A stretch of 64,000 bases of DNA from Bifidobacterium avesanii (GCF_009299475.1 NZ_WBSN01000003.1:123927-187926), one strand, 5' to 3'; shown: positions 9,071 to 17,830, numbered from the stretch's first letter. Notes: generated by a model not told the origin, from the letters alone. Program-made: numbers and translations.

Positions 9071-9091
9071 GCGAAGCCCGGTGGGCTTCGC
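9071..9091 (+). repeat. Small hairpin just after ino1
   Basis: GCGAAGCCC-GGT-GGGCTTCGC is a perfect 9-bp stem with a 3-nt loop, starting 10 nt after the ino1 stop. It has no T run and probably protects the 3' end or pauses polymerase ahead of the true terminator at 9191. Confidence 0.5.
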
Positions 9092-9190
9092 GTAGCTTAC
9101 GGGAGCGGCCGCTAATGCCGCGACGGCCGGGTGTAGCCGTAGGCGTAGCCCGGCACCGTTAAGCGGACAGCCCAGTAGGGCCAAATTCCC

Positions 9191-9220
9191 AAGCTCCCCT
9201 CCCCGGGGAGCTTTTTTGTT
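9191..9220 (+). terminator. Rho-independent terminator of ino1
   Basis: The stem AGCTCCCC/GGGGAGCT (9192-9199 and 9205-9212) is followed directly by a run of T residues ending at 9217. Confidence 0.9.
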
Positions 9221-9269
9221 GCCCGGGCGTGTCGGATTCTCGGGGGGGGCTATCGTTGCTTCCTAGAAA

Positions 9270-9309
9270 CGATATAGCGCATATGTCGTGAATGCGATAT
9301 GCGATATCG
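9270..9309 (+). promoter_or_regulatory. Nested inverted repeat upstream of the MFS gene
   Basis: CGATAT-AG-CGCATAT on the left is mirrored by ATATGCG-ATATCG on the right, apart from a 2-nt insertion, with a 12-nt centre. It ends about 22 bp before the MFS start codon, so a repressor bound here would block expression. The A+T richness contrasts with the surroundings. Such layouts are typical of TetR- or MarR-type operators controlling drug exporters; the regulator is not in the window. Confidence 0.5.
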
Positions 9310-9331
9310 GTTCGGAAGGGGATTCGCCATC

Positions 9332-10627
9332 ATGTCCGATGCAAGCCGACAAACCCAATCGCCGTGGAAGGTGCGCGACTATCGCGTCTGGTTCACCGCG
9401 GACACCTCACTGCTCATCGGCGTCTCCATCGGCGCCTTCGCGTTCGACCTGCTCGGCTACACCGTGAGCCATGACGTGGCCGTGGCCGGCTTCGTCGCCA
9501 CCGTGTACTCGCTGGTGCGCGGCGCCGCCACGCTGGCCGGCGGCGTGATCATCGACCGCTTCGACCGCAAGAGGCTCATGGTCGTGGGCGGTCTCGCGTC
9601 CTTCGCGGTGCTCGTCGGCATGATCGGCGCGTGGCTGGCCGGCCTCATGACCGTGCCGGTCCTGTTCGCCTTCGCCGCGTTGCGCGGGCTCACCTCCGGG
9701 CTGTTCTCCGGAGTCACGGACACCGTGCTGCCGCAGATCGTCTCCGGCGGGCAGCTCACGCAGGCCTACGCGGCCAACCAGACGCGCGACGCCGTGGCCG
9801 GCATGCTCTCCAGCCCGCTGTCCGGCTGGCTGTACGCGTTCGGGCCGGAGATCCCGTTCATCGTGAGCGCCGTGATGTACGTGGTGCTCGTGGCGTGCGC
9901 GCCGTTCATCAGGGCCGACCTGCGCCCCGAGGCGGGTCGGGCCGGCGACCGCCGCACCGAGGAGGAGAAGGCCGAAGCCGCCGCGCACGCGGACAAGTCT
10001 CTCACGGCCGCGCTGCGCTGGTTCGCGCAATGGCCCGCCGCCACCGTCAACTTCGCGCTGATCGCCATCATGAACTTCGGACTCAATCTGGGCCCGACCA
10101 TCGCCATCCTGCATCAGCAGGCCATCGGCACGCCGGCGTGGATCATCGGCATGCTCAACCTGTTCAACGGCGCCGGCATGCTCATCGGCTCCACGCTCAC
10201 CGAACCCATGACCAAGCGCCTGCGCGGCGGGCGCGTGGTCCAGATCAGCCTGATGCCCACGGTGGTGGCCCTCGTCGTCATGACGCTCACGGACAATCCA
10301 TGGACCATCGCGGTCTCCTGCGGCGTGGCCGTGTTCCTGCTCATCCCGGGTAACGCGGTGATCGGCGCGTACACCGAGCTCATTGTGCCCAACGACATGC
10401 GTGGGCGCGTCAACTCGTTCTTCTCGCTGCTCTCCATGCTGCTGGGCTCGCTCGCCTCGGCGCTGTCCGGCGTGATGCTCAAGGCGATGGGATACACGCT
10501 CGCCATGGCGGTCTCCACGCTGGTGCTCGTGGCGGCCCTGGCGCTCACGATCGGCGCCAAGGCTGTGAGGGACATCCCGTTCTGCGGCGAATTCGACGCG
10601 ATCCAGCCCCTCCCGCTCAAGGCGTGA
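9332..10627 (+). CDS. MFS transporter, exporter type
   Basis: This 431-residue integral membrane protein has about 12 hydrophobic segments and the major facilitator motif A between TM2 and TM3 (GGVIIDRFDRKRLM). A central basic/acidic cytoplasmic loop lies near residues 200-230. The fold and N-terminal sequence (WFTADTSLLIGVSIGAF) resemble the enterobactin exporter/macrolide efflux branch of the family. The cargo cannot be predicted. The start MSDASR is preferred over an ATG 11 codons upstream because GGAAGGGG lies about 10 nt before it and the operator-like repeat ends upstream of it. It is monocistronic and faces glf across a repeat-filled gap. Confidence 0.85.
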   Translation: MSDASRQTQSPWKVRDYRVWFTADTSLLIGVSIGAFAFDLLGYTVSHDVAVAGFVATVYSLVRGAATLAGGVIIDRFDRKRLMVVGGLASFAVLVGMIGAWLAGLMTVPVLFAFAALRGLTSGLFSGVTDTVLPQIVSGGQLTQAYAANQTRDAVAGMLSSPLSGWLYAFGPEIPFIVSAVMYVVLVACAPFIRADLRPEAGRAGDRRTEEEKAEAAAHADKSLTAALRWFAQWPAATVNFALIAIMNFGLNLGPTIAILHQQAIGTPAWIIGMLNLFNGAGMLIGSTLTEPMTKRLRGGRVVQISLMPTVVALVVMTLTDNPWTIAVSCGVAVFLLIPGNAVIGAYTELIVPNDMRGRVNSFFSLLSMLLGSLASALSGVMLKAMGYTLAMAVSTLVLVAALALTIGAKAVRDIPFCGEFDAIQPLPLKA

Positions 10628-10632
10628 GGCAT

Positions 10633-10752
10633 ATTTCCGATTCGTGTGGTGGTTTTGGACGGCATGCGCGGATATACCGCATTGAAAAACCGCATATTTG
10701 CAAGGGGCGCTATCCGGTCTGCGCACGGAAAACCACCACACGAATCGGAAAT
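10633..10752. repeat. 120-bp inverted-repeat element, family H1, copy 1
   Basis: Perfect 24-bp arms at 10633-10656 and 10729-10752 (core CGATTCGTGTGGTGGTTTT) flank a 72-nt interior. The interior holds a nested GGATA/TATCC pair. Copies 2 and 3 at 24860 and 53415 share the arms and the approximate interior length. All three copies lie between convergent genes. No ORF, target-site duplication or transposase is evident. Confidence 0.9.
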
Positions 10753-10889
10753 GCGAGTTGTAGGTGCCGCATCGCGCCAACGGCGGATGCGATCCGCGCA
10801 AATATGGCGGCATAACGGCGTTTGCCATGCGGGAAAAACGCATCGTTGCGTTTCGCCCTTGTCTTCGCTCTTTTCCGCTCTTTTCCGCT

Positions 10890-11042
10890 CTTTCTCCCCA
10901 CTGGATTTGCTCAATCCGCCAATCGGATCGTGGAGATTGAGCAAATCCAGTGCGCTGGGCTCGTTTTTCACCCGTTATGCACTGGATCCGCTCATTCCGC
11001 CGCGATGAGGCCACGGAATGAGCGGATCCAGTGCATAACGGG
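10890..11042. repeat. Pair of 72-bp hairpin units (family H2), second locus
   Basis: Unit A (about 10890-10961) has an 18-bp perfect core stem (10899-10916 with 10935-10952). Unit B (10971-11042) has perfect 29-bp arms (10971-10999 and 11014-11042) around a 14-nt loop. The centres are 81 bp apart, matching the array at 4839-5073. The shared core is CACTGGATCCGCTCAATCC with substitutions that are compensated in the opposite arm, for example TTT/AAA in unit A. The stretch 10753-10889 between this and the H1 element contains CTCTTTTCCG direct repeats and no gene. Confidence 0.9.
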
Positions 11043-11085
11043 CGCTCCGGGGGAGGCGGTCAGCCTGCCGTCACTTGGCCTGCCG

Positions 11086-12246
11086 TCACTTGGCCAGCAG
11101 CGGGGCGACCTGCTCCTCGTAGGCGGTGAGGGCGGTGTCGATCACGTTGTGCATGTCGTAGTACTTGTACGTGCCCAGACGCCCGCCGAACACGACCTTC
11201 GGCTCCGCGGCGGCCTTGGCCTCGTACTGCGCGTACAGGGCCTTGTCCTCGGCGGTGTTGACCGGGTAGTACGGCTCGTCGCCGCGCTCGGCGAAGCGGG
11301 AGTACTCCTCCCACACCACGGTCTTGTTCGGGTTCTGGGAGTCCTTGCGCTCCGGGTTGAAGTTCTTGAACTCGATCGCGCGGGTGTACGGCACGTCCGC
11401 GTCGGAGAAGTTCATGACCGGGCAGCCGAAGTGGTCGCCCTCGTCGTAGCGGACCTCCTTGAAGTCCACCGTGCGCCACTTGAGGTCGCCCAGCTCGTAG
11501 TCGAAGTAGCGGTCCACCGGGCCGGTGTACACGACCGGCACCTTGCCCACGAGCGCCTTCTTGTTGAGCGGCTGGGACTCGTCGAAGAAGTCCACGCCGA
11601 GGGTCACGTGGATGCGAGGATCGTCGATCATGCGCTCCATCCACTTGGTGTAGCCGTCCTTGGGCAGGCCCTCCCACGTGTCCTTGAAGTAGCGGTTGTC
11701 GTAGTTGAAGCGCACGGGCAGACGCTTGATGATGCTCGCCGGCAGCTCGGCCGGGTCGGTCTGCCACTGCTTGCCGGTGTAGTTCTTGATGAACGCCTCG
11801 TACAGCGGGCGGCCGATGAGCTGGATGCCCTTGTCGTTGAGGTTCGCCGGATCGGTGCCCGCGAGCTCGCCGGCCTGCTCCTCGATGAGCTTCTGCGCCT
11901 CGGCGGGCGTGTAGTGCGCGTGGAAGAACTGGTTGATGGTCCCCAGGTTGATCGGCAGCGGGTAGACCTCGCCGTCGTGCGTGGCGTACACGCGGTGGAC
12001 GTAGTTGGTGAACTCGGTGAAGCGGTTCACGTAGTCCCACACGCGCTTGTTCGAGGTGTGGAACAGGTGGGCGCCGTACTGGTGGATCTCCGCGCCGGTC
12101 TCCTCGTCCACGTAGCTGTAGGCGTTGCCGCCGATGTGCTTGCGCACGTCGATGATCTCGACCTTTGCGCCGGTGTGCTCCACCGCCTGCTGCGCGACGG
12201 TCAGGCCGAACAGGCCCGCGCCCACAATCACCAGATCCGCATCCAT
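11086..12246 (-). CDS. glf: UDP-galactopyranose mutase
   Basis: Glf interconverts UDP-galactopyranose and UDP-galactofuranose with reduced FAD, supplying galactofuranose for surface polysaccharide. The 386-residue protein begins with the FAD-binding glycine loop (LVIVGAGLFGLTVAQ). It contains IGGNAYSYVDEETG and the C-terminal GRLGTYKYYDMHNVI segment that closes the flavin site. The start MDADLV is chosen because GGAAGGA lies 8 nt upstream; an ATG ten codons earlier is possible. A 15-bp tandem duplication (11064-11078 and 11079-11093) straddles the stop codon, duplicating the TGA-containing end just outside the gene. Its 3' end faces the MFS gene across the H1 and H2 repeats. Confidence 0.96.
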   Translation of the reverse strand: MDADLVIVGAGLFGLTVAQQAVEHTGAKVEIIDVRKHIGGNAYSYVDEETGAEIHQYGAHLFHTSNKRVWDYVNRFTEFTNYVHRVYATHDGEVYPLPINLGTINQFFHAHYTPAEAQKLIEEQAGELAGTDPANLNDKGIQLIGRPLYEAFIKNYTGKQWQTDPAELPASIIKRLPVRFNYDNRYFKDTWEGLPKDGYTKWMERMIDDPRIHVTLGVDFFDESQPLNKKALVGKVPVVYTGPVDRYFDYELGDLKWRTVDFKEVRYDEGDHFGCPVMNFSDADVPYTRAIEFKNFNPERKDSQNPNKTVVWEEYSRFAERGDEPYYPVNTAEDKALYAQYEAKAAAEPKVVFGGRLGTYKYYDMHNVIDTALTAYEEQVAPLLAK

Positions 12247-12347
12247 GTGTGGTGTCCTTCCGTTTCGATCAGACATGATGTTCGTTTCCATGGTACCCGG
12301 CGTCCCGCCGTCGCCGCGCGTCAAATGGGTAGGGGTGGTGTATACTC

Positions 12348-12423
12348 GTCAGAGCCTCCACGTGGCGTTACGTCACCCAACTCCCCCAGGGCAGGAATGC
12401 AGCAAGGGTAAGTGGCCTCTGAC
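12348..12423 (+). ncRNA. ffs: Signal recognition particle RNA, small bacterial type
   Basis: The ends GTCAGAG and CTCTGAC can pair. The apical domain carries the conserved SRP domain IV pattern, with a GGAA tetraloop and asymmetric loop in CCAGGGCAGGAATGCAGCA (about 12387-12405). A TATACT -10 box (12341-12346) sits immediately upstream, preceded by a plausible -35 at 12318. The RNA binds Ffh and targets membrane proteins to the translocon. The exact ends are estimated from the pairing and may extend a few nt. Confidence 0.8.
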
Positions 12424-12517
12424 GGGTGCGTGGGGGTTTCCATTTCTCGGCCCGCTGTCTGGCCCGCTGCCTGACCCGGCGCCCGCGTTCGGTGCCGTTC
12501 GCGCTACAGTCGTATCC

Positions 12518-13753
12518 ATGACCGATACTCCCATGTCCGATGCCGCCGCGGGGCTCGATTCCGGCGTGAAGCCCGATTCCGGCATGCAGTCCGCTCCCGG
12601 CGTGCAGTCCGCTTCCGGTTCGCTGCCCGAGGCCCCCAAACCCACGTTCGCCCCGCTGGACGTGCCCGACCCGCGGCTGGTGGACCGTCCCGTCGTGCGT
12701 CCCGGCGCGGAACCCACGTCCCGCCGGGCTTCCCGCTTCTCCCGGGCTTCCCGGGCCTCCCGCTTCTCACGCGTCGCCGCGGAGCCGTCCGCGCCCGACA
12801 TTCTGGAATCCGACCCGTTCCTGGGCCGCCCGCGCGTCTCGAGCCGCGTGATCGCCGCCGTGCTGGGCGTATTGCTGCTCGCGGCGTCCGCCGGCGTGTG
12901 GTGGCTGGCCGTGCGCACGGCGGCGGGCCAGCAGCTCGACGACATGGTCCTCGGCGCGTTCGGCGGCACCGTTCCCGGGTGGATCGCCGGGCGCGGGGCG
13001 GTCGGCGCGCTGCTCAAGTCGTCCGCGCTCATGATCGGCGTGGCGGCGGCGATGGGCGTGGGCGGACTGGCGGTGGCGCTGCTGCGCCGGCGCTGGTGGC
13101 TGGCCGGGCAGACGGTCGGCTTCGCGGTGGTCGCCTACGCCGCGGCCCGCCTGCTCAAGGAACTGCTGCCGCGCGAGACGCTGGTGCGCACGGTGGTGAC
13201 CGAGTCCGGCGCGCCGCTGACCAACACCGCGCCCTCCGGCCACATGGCGCTCACCATCGCGGCCGGGCTGGTGCTGCTGTGCGCGGTGCCGCGGGCGTTC
13301 CGCGCGCTCGTGGCGGTTGCGGCCGGCGCGTGGTCTGCGCTGGTGGGCGCGTTGCTCATCGCGAACGGGTGGCACCGGCCGAGCGACATCGTGATGGCGT
13401 ACCTGCTCGTGGGCGGGCTCGCGCTCATTGCGCTGGCGTTCACCCGCGGCTCGGGCATGGACCGGCCGGGCACGCGCGTGAGCTCGGTGAGCGTGCAGGT
13501 GGCGGCCAGCGTGCTGATCACCGCCGGCGCGGTGGCGTGCCTGTATGCGGCGTACGTGGTCTGGCAGTTCGTCCCGTCGCTGGACGTGGGTCCCGAATGG
13601 ATGGCGGCCCCGGCGTGCGCGACCGCGAAGGTGGCGATCGCCGGATGCGCGGCGCTGGTCTTCGGCCTGGCGCTGGCCCTACGCCAGCTCACCGCGGCCC
13701 CGCTGAGCAAGATGGGACTGGTCGGGGCGCCTCCCGCGCCGCCGCAAAAATAG
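12518..13753 (+). CDS. PAP2-family membrane phosphatase
   Basis: This 411-residue protein begins with about 95 residues rich in Pro, Ser, Ala and Arg (cytoplasmic, low complexity), then has about six membrane segments. The PAP2 signatures are KELLPRE near residue 210 (degenerate C1), TAPSGHMA near 238 (C2) and NGWHRPSDIV near 288 (C3, with catalytic His and Asp). Such enzymes dephosphorylate lipid phosphates such as undecaprenyl pyrophosphate or phosphatidate; the substrate here is not certain. TACAGT lies 7 nt before the ATG, suggesting a leaderless mRNA. The repeated SRASRFSR-type segment near residues 68-85 comes from short tandem DNA repeats. Confidence 0.85.
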   Translation: MTDTPMSDAAAGLDSGVKPDSGMQSAPGVQSASGSLPEAPKPTFAPLDVPDPRLVDRPVVRPGAEPTSRRASRFSRASRASRFSRVAAEPSAPDILESDPFLGRPRVSSRVIAAVLGVLLLAASAGVWWLAVRTAAGQQLDDMVLGAFGGTVPGWIAGRGAVGALLKSSALMIGVAAAMGVGGLAVALLRRRWWLAGQTVGFAVVAYAAARLLKELLPRETLVRTVVTESGAPLTNTAPSGHMALTIAAGLVLLCAVPRAFRALVAVAAGAWSALVGALLIANGWHRPSDIVMAYLLVGGLALIALAFTRGSGMDRPGTRVSSVSVQVAASVLITAGAVACLYAAYVVWQFVPSLDVGPEWMAAPACATAKVAIAGCAALVFGLALALRQLTAAPLSKMGLVGAPPAPPQK

Positions 13754-13806
13754 GGCCGGACGGCCCGCGAAGGGCCCCGCGTGTCATGGCCGCCACGGGA
13801 TGTGGG

Positions 13807-13856
13807 TATGATGGCGTCACGAAACGCGTGGTTGGAACGTGATATAAGGAGAAGGC
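13807..13856 (+). promoter_or_regulatory. topA promoter and ribosome-binding site
   Basis: TATGAT at 13807-13812 with a weak upstream TGTCAT (13783) forms a plausible promoter. The 38-nt leader ends with AAGGAGAAGG immediately before the topA ATG. Confidence 0.55.
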
Positions 13857-16763
13857 ATGGCTACCGGCACCAAGAGCACGAAGCTGGTCATCGTGGAGTC
13901 GCCCACCAAGGCACGCAAGATCGGCGGGTACCTCGGCAGCGGCTACACCGTGATGGCATCGGTGGGCCACATCCGCGACCTCGCCCAGCCGAGTCAGGTG
14001 CCCGCCGCGTCCAAGGCCAAGTTCGGCAAGTTCGGCGTGGACGTGGAGGACGGGTTCAAGCCGTACTACATCGTCGACGGCGACAAGAAGAAGACGGTCG
14101 CCGACCTCAAGGCCGCGCTCAAAGACGCCGACGAACTCTACCTCGCCACCGATGAGGATCGCGAGGGCGAGGCCATCGCGTGGCACCTGGTGCAGACCCT
14201 GAAGCCCAAGGTGCCCGTCAAGCGCATGGTGTTCCACGAGATCACCCCGGAGGCGATCAAGGCCTCGCTGACCAAGACCCGCGACGTGGACGACCACATG
14301 GTGGACGCGCAGGAGACCCGTCGCGTGCTCGACCGCCTGTACGGCTACGAGCTGTCCCCGGTGCTGTGGCGCAAGGTCGGCCCGGGCCTGTCCGCCGGAC
14401 GCGTGCAGTCCGTCGCCACGCGACTCATCGTGGAGCGCGAGCGCGAGCGCATGGCGTTCGTCAAGGCGCCCTACTGGGACGTGACCGCGAGCCTCACAAC
14501 CGACGGCGCCCCGGACGACGAGGCGTTCGAGTCCCGCATGGTCTCGCTCGGCGGCAAGCGTCTGGCCGTCTCCAAGGACTTCGGTCCGGACGGCAAGCTC
14601 ACGCCCGCCGGCTTCAAGGACAACGTCTGCCTGCTCGACGGCCCGCGCGCCCAGTCCGTGGCCGAGGCGCTCAGATCCGCCGCGTTCACCGTGATGTCCA
14701 TGGACACCAAGCCGTACCGCCGCCGCCCGCAGCCGCCGTTCACCACGTCCACGCTGCAGCAGACCGCCGGCAACCGCCTCGGCTTCAGCTCGCGCCAGAC
14801 CATGCGCGCCGCGCAGGGCCTGTACGAGAACGGCTACATCACCTACATGCGTACCGATTCGGTGACCCTCTCGCAGGAGGCCATCGCCGCCGCCCGCGCG
14901 GCCGTCGAATACCACTTCGGCGCGAAGTTCCTGTCCGAGGCGCCCAAGCAGTACGCCACCAAGACCGCCGGCGCGCAGGAGGCCCACGAGTGCATCCGCC
15001 CGGCCGGCGCGCAGTTCCGCGACCCGACCGAGATCGCCACGAAGGTGCCCGCCGACCAGCTGAAGCTCTACACGCTCATCTGGCAGCGCACGCTCGCCTC
15101 GCAGATGGCCGACGCCACCGGTTCGACCGCCACCGTGCGTCTGTCCGCCCCGGCCGGCCCGGACTTCGGCGAGGCCGTGTTCCAGGCGTCCGGCACCGTG
15201 ATCGAGTTCCCCGGCTTCATGAAGGCCACCGGCGAGCGCGGCGCCTCCGCGGCCAAGGGCGACAAGGCCGCCGACGCCAACGCGTCCCTGCCCGTCATGG
15301 CCACCGGCGACGTGCTGTCCGCGACCGCCGTGGAGGCCGAGGGCCACGAGACCCAGCCGCCGGCGCGCTACACCGAGGCGTCGCTCGTGAAGACGCTGGA
15401 GGCCAAGGAGATCGGCCGCCCGTCCACGTACGCGTCGATCATCTCTACGATCATCGACCGCGGCTACGTGTACGAGCGCGGTCGCGCGCTCATCCCCAGC
15501 TGGCTCGCCTTCGCGGTCACCAAGCTGCTGGAGACCAAGTTCCCCAAGTACGTCGACTACCAGTTCACCGCGGACATGGAGAACGGGCTCGACCAGATCG
15601 CGCACGGCAAGGAGACCGGCAAGGAGTGGCTCACCCGCTTCTACTTCGGCTCCGGCGAGGGCGCGGCGCAAAATGCCGACGAGGCGCACGCGGGCCTGCA
15701 GCAGCAGGTCGCGCAGCTCGGCGAGATCGACGCGCGCGCGATCAACACCATCGAGATCGGCGACGGTCTGCACGTGCGTGTGGGCCGCTACGGCCCGTAC
15801 CTCGAGGACATGGAGCATCTGGACGCCGAGGGCACCCCGAAGCGCGCCCAGCTGCCGGACACGCTCGCGCCCGACGAGCTCACCGTGGACGTGGCGCGTG
15901 ACCTGATCGAGCACCACTCCGGCGGTCCGCGCGAGCTGGGCAAGGACCCGGTGACCGGCGGCACCGTGGAGGTGCGCAACGGGCGGTTCGGCCCGTACGT
16001 GGCGCTCGTGCCCCCGGAGGCCGCGGCGGACGCCTCCGACGCCACCACCGCGGGCGCCCAGACCGGCAAGACGGCCGCCAAGTCGAAGAAGGCCGCCGCC
16101 GCGTCGAAGCCCAAGATGGCGTCGCTGTTCAAGACCATGAATCCCGAGGCGCTCACGCTCGAGGACGCGCTCAAGCTGCTCAGCCTGCCGCGCACGGTGG
16201 GCACGCTCGAGGAGACCAACGCGGAAACTGGCGAGATCTCGCAGTACGTGGTGCAGGCCAGCAACGGCCGCTACGGCCCGTACCTGACCAAGACCGGCCC
16301 GGACGGCAAGTCCGAGACGCGCTCGCTCGGCTCCGAGGACGAGATCTTCACCGTGGATCTGGCCGCCGCCAAGGCCCTGTTCGACCAGCCCAAGTACGGG
16401 CGCGGCCGGGGTCGCGGCACCGCCAAGCCGCCGCTGCGCGAGCTCGGGCCCGACCCGGAGACCGGCAAGAACGTGACCATCAAGGACGGCTTCTACGGCG
16501 CGTACATCACCGACGGCGAGACGAACCGGACGCTGCCCAAGCAGTACACGCCCGAGTCGATCGAGCCCGCCGAGGCGTTCCGCCTGCTCGCCGAGAAGCG
16601 CGCCGCCGGCCCGGCCAAGCGCCGCACGCGCCGGACCTCCGCGGCGTCCAAGTCGTCCGCGTCCAAGTCCACTGCGGCCAGGAAGACCGGCACGAAGTCC
16701 ACGGCCAAGACGGCGACCAGAAAGACCACGACCCGCAAGTCCACCGCCAAGAAGGCCGAATAG
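13857..16763 (+). CDS. topA: DNA topoisomerase I
   Basis: TopA relaxes negative supercoils by cutting one strand through a tyrosine. The 968-residue protein opens with a Toprim domain (LVIVESPTKARKI, then ATDEDREGEAIAWH near residue 104). The catalytic tyrosine is Tyr330 in ITYMRTDS. The C-terminal third lacks the cysteine zinc ribbons of E. coli TopA. It has instead four GRYGPY-like repeats (near residues 642, 710, 801 and 880), followed by a lysine-rich tail (AKKAE end). This is the actinobacterial architecture, in which the repeats and tail bind DNA. A good ribosome-binding site fixes the start. It is followed by hairpin family H3 and then tmk. Confidence 0.97.
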   Translation: MATGTKSTKLVIVESPTKARKIGGYLGSGYTVMASVGHIRDLAQPSQVPAASKAKFGKFGVDVEDGFKPYYIVDGDKKKTVADLKAALKDADELYLATDEDREGEAIAWHLVQTLKPKVPVKRMVFHEITPEAIKASLTKTRDVDDHMVDAQETRRVLDRLYGYELSPVLWRKVGPGLSAGRVQSVATRLIVERERERMAFVKAPYWDVTASLTTDGAPDDEAFESRMVSLGGKRLAVSKDFGPDGKLTPAGFKDNVCLLDGPRAQSVAEALRSAAFTVMSMDTKPYRRRPQPPFTTSTLQQTAGNRLGFSSRQTMRAAQGLYENGYITYMRTDSVTLSQEAIAAARAAVEYHFGAKFLSEAPKQYATKTAGAQEAHECIRPAGAQFRDPTEIATKVPADQLKLYTLIWQRTLASQMADATGSTATVRLSAPAGPDFGEAVFQASGTVIEFPGFMKATGERGASAAKGDKAADANASLPVMATGDVLSATAVEAEGHETQPPARYTEASLVKTLEAKEIGRPSTYASIISTIIDRGYVYERGRALIPSWLAFAVTKLLETKFPKYVDYQFTADMENGLDQIAHGKETGKEWLTRFYFGSGEGAAQNADEAHAGLQQQVAQLGEIDARAINTIEIGDGLHVRVGRYGPYLEDMEHLDAEGTPKRAQLPDTLAPDELTVDVARDLIEHHSGGPRELGKDPVTGGTVEVRNGRFGPYVALVPPEAAADASDATTAGAQTGKTAAKSKKAAAASKPKMASLFKTMNPEALTLEDALKLLSLPRTVGTLEETNAETGEISQYVVQASNGRYGPYLTKTGPDGKSETRSLGSEDEIFTVDLAAAKALFDQPKYGRGRGRGTAKPPLRELGPDPETGKNVTIKDGFYGAYITDGETNRTLPKQYTPESIEPAEAFRLLAEKRAAGPAKRRTRRTSAASKSSASKSTAARKTGTKSTAKTATRKTTTRKSTAKKAE

Positions 16764-16786
16764 CCGGTCCGTCCGTCCGTCCATCC

Positions 16787-16926
16787 ATTGCTCATTCGGT
16801 CCAACCTGCACCCGAAAAATCGCAGGTTGGACCGAACGGCTGAAAATCAGGGCCTTTGAGAGGCCGTTTTGCGCATGATCGGTCCAATCTGCGCCCGAGG
16901 GGCTGCAGGCTGGACCGATTGCGCAA
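16787..16926. repeat. Pair of hairpins, family H3, locus 1
   Basis: Hairpin 1 has perfect 15-bp arms at 16795-16809 and 16822-16836 around a 12-nt loop. Hairpin 2 has imperfect arms of about 20 nt at 16871-16892 and 16905-16924, also around a 12-nt loop. The core arm is CGGTCCAAYCTGC, and the centres are 83 bp apart. The spacer contains CCGTTTTGCGCATGATC, which resembles the spacer inside the H2 array at 4910. The same family and spacing occur at 56011-56148. It lies between topA and tmk, which point the same way. Confidence 0.85.
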
Positions 16927-17074
16927 TGGGCGGTGCTCCGGCATCCGGGATGGTCTGGTTCCCGATGCGCCCAGTGGTCGCATTGCCGTTCCGTCATGCT
17001 GGGCGGAGCGCGGCGGCCGGGACGATGCGAAGGGCGTCCCCGTCGAAATCAGCGCGGGCGGATATGGTGGGAGC

Positions 17075-17830
17075 ATGACCGGAGTTTTCATTTCGTTCGA
17101 GGGCGTCGACGGCGTGGGCAAGACCACGCAGGTCGAGCGTCTGCGCGCGTACGTCGAGTCGCTGGGCCGCACCGCCGTGGTGACCCGCGAACCGGGCGGC
17201 ACCCCGCTGGGCGTCGCGATCCGCCGCATGTTGCTGCACGGCGTGCAGGCCGACGCGGACGCAGGCACCGGCAACACCGTCGGAAGTGCCGCCGCGCCAG
17301 ACGGAGCCGCCGCGCCCGCCGCCGGATCCGCCAAGGATGCTGCCGCCGGATCCGCCGACATCGCCCCTCGCGCCGAGGCCCTGCTGTTCGCCGCCGACCG
17401 CGCCCAGCACGTGGCCGAGGTGGTCCGCCCGGCGCTCGACCGCGGCGACGTGGTGATCACCGACCGCTATCTCGACTCGTCGCTCGCCTATCAGGCCGGC
17501 GGGCGCGAACTCACGCCGGCGGAGATCAGGGACCTGAGCATGTGGGCCACCGCCGGCCTGCTGCCCGCGCGCACGTATCTGCTGGACATGGACCCGGCCG
17601 CCTCGCACGCGCGGCTCACCCATGGCGAGGACCGCATGGAATCCGCGGGCGACGACTTTCAGGCCCGCACGCGCCGGGCGTTCCTCGACCTCGCCGCCGC
17701 CGAACCCGACCGGTTCCGCGTGATCGACGCCGCGCAGCCCGTCGAGGACGTGTGGGCCGCCATCCGCGCCGACTTCGACGCGCTGCTGGGCGAGGCTCGA
17801 TCCGAGGTCCGATCCGAGGTCCGGCCATGA
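17075..17830 (+). CDS. tmk: Thymidylate kinase with Ala-rich insertion
   Basis: Tmk phosphorylates dTMP to dTDP. The P-loop is [12 protein letters not shown] (residues 8-19). The DR motif is [15 protein letters not shown], and the LID region has [10 protein letters not shown]. Between the TREPGG loop and the conserved [15 protein letters not shown] helix is an insertion of about 38 residues, mostly Ala, Gly and Asp (residues 60-96), absent from the usual 205-215-residue enzyme. The start MTGVFIS has TATGGT 6 nt upstream and fits a leaderless transcript. The stop codon overlaps the holB start (ATGA), so the two are translated together. Confidence 0.95.
   Translation: MTGVFISFEGVDGVGKTTQVERLRAYVESLGRTAVVTREPGGTPLGVAIRRMLLHGVQADADAGTGNTVGSAAAPDGAAAPAAGSAKDAAAGSADIAPRAEALLFAADRAQHVAEVVRPALDRGDVVITDRYLDSSLAYQAGGRELTPAEIRDLSMWATAGLLPARTYLLDMDPAASHARLTHGEDRMESAGDDFQARTRRAFLDLAAAEPDRFRVIDAAQPVEDVWAAIRADFDALLGEARSEVRSEVRP

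Noticed and set aside
12125..12517. Upstream extension of the PAP2 phosphatase frame
   Set aside because: It would run through the SRP RNA gene; the leaderless-type promoter at 12505 supports the later start.
13689..16997. A 1102-codon open frame on the minus strand opposite topA, and similar very long antisense frames elsewhere
   Set aside because: In GC-rich DNA the opposite strand of a real gene often stays open. The antisense products are Arg/Gly/Leu-rich without known motifs, and the sense strands code for clear conserved proteins.
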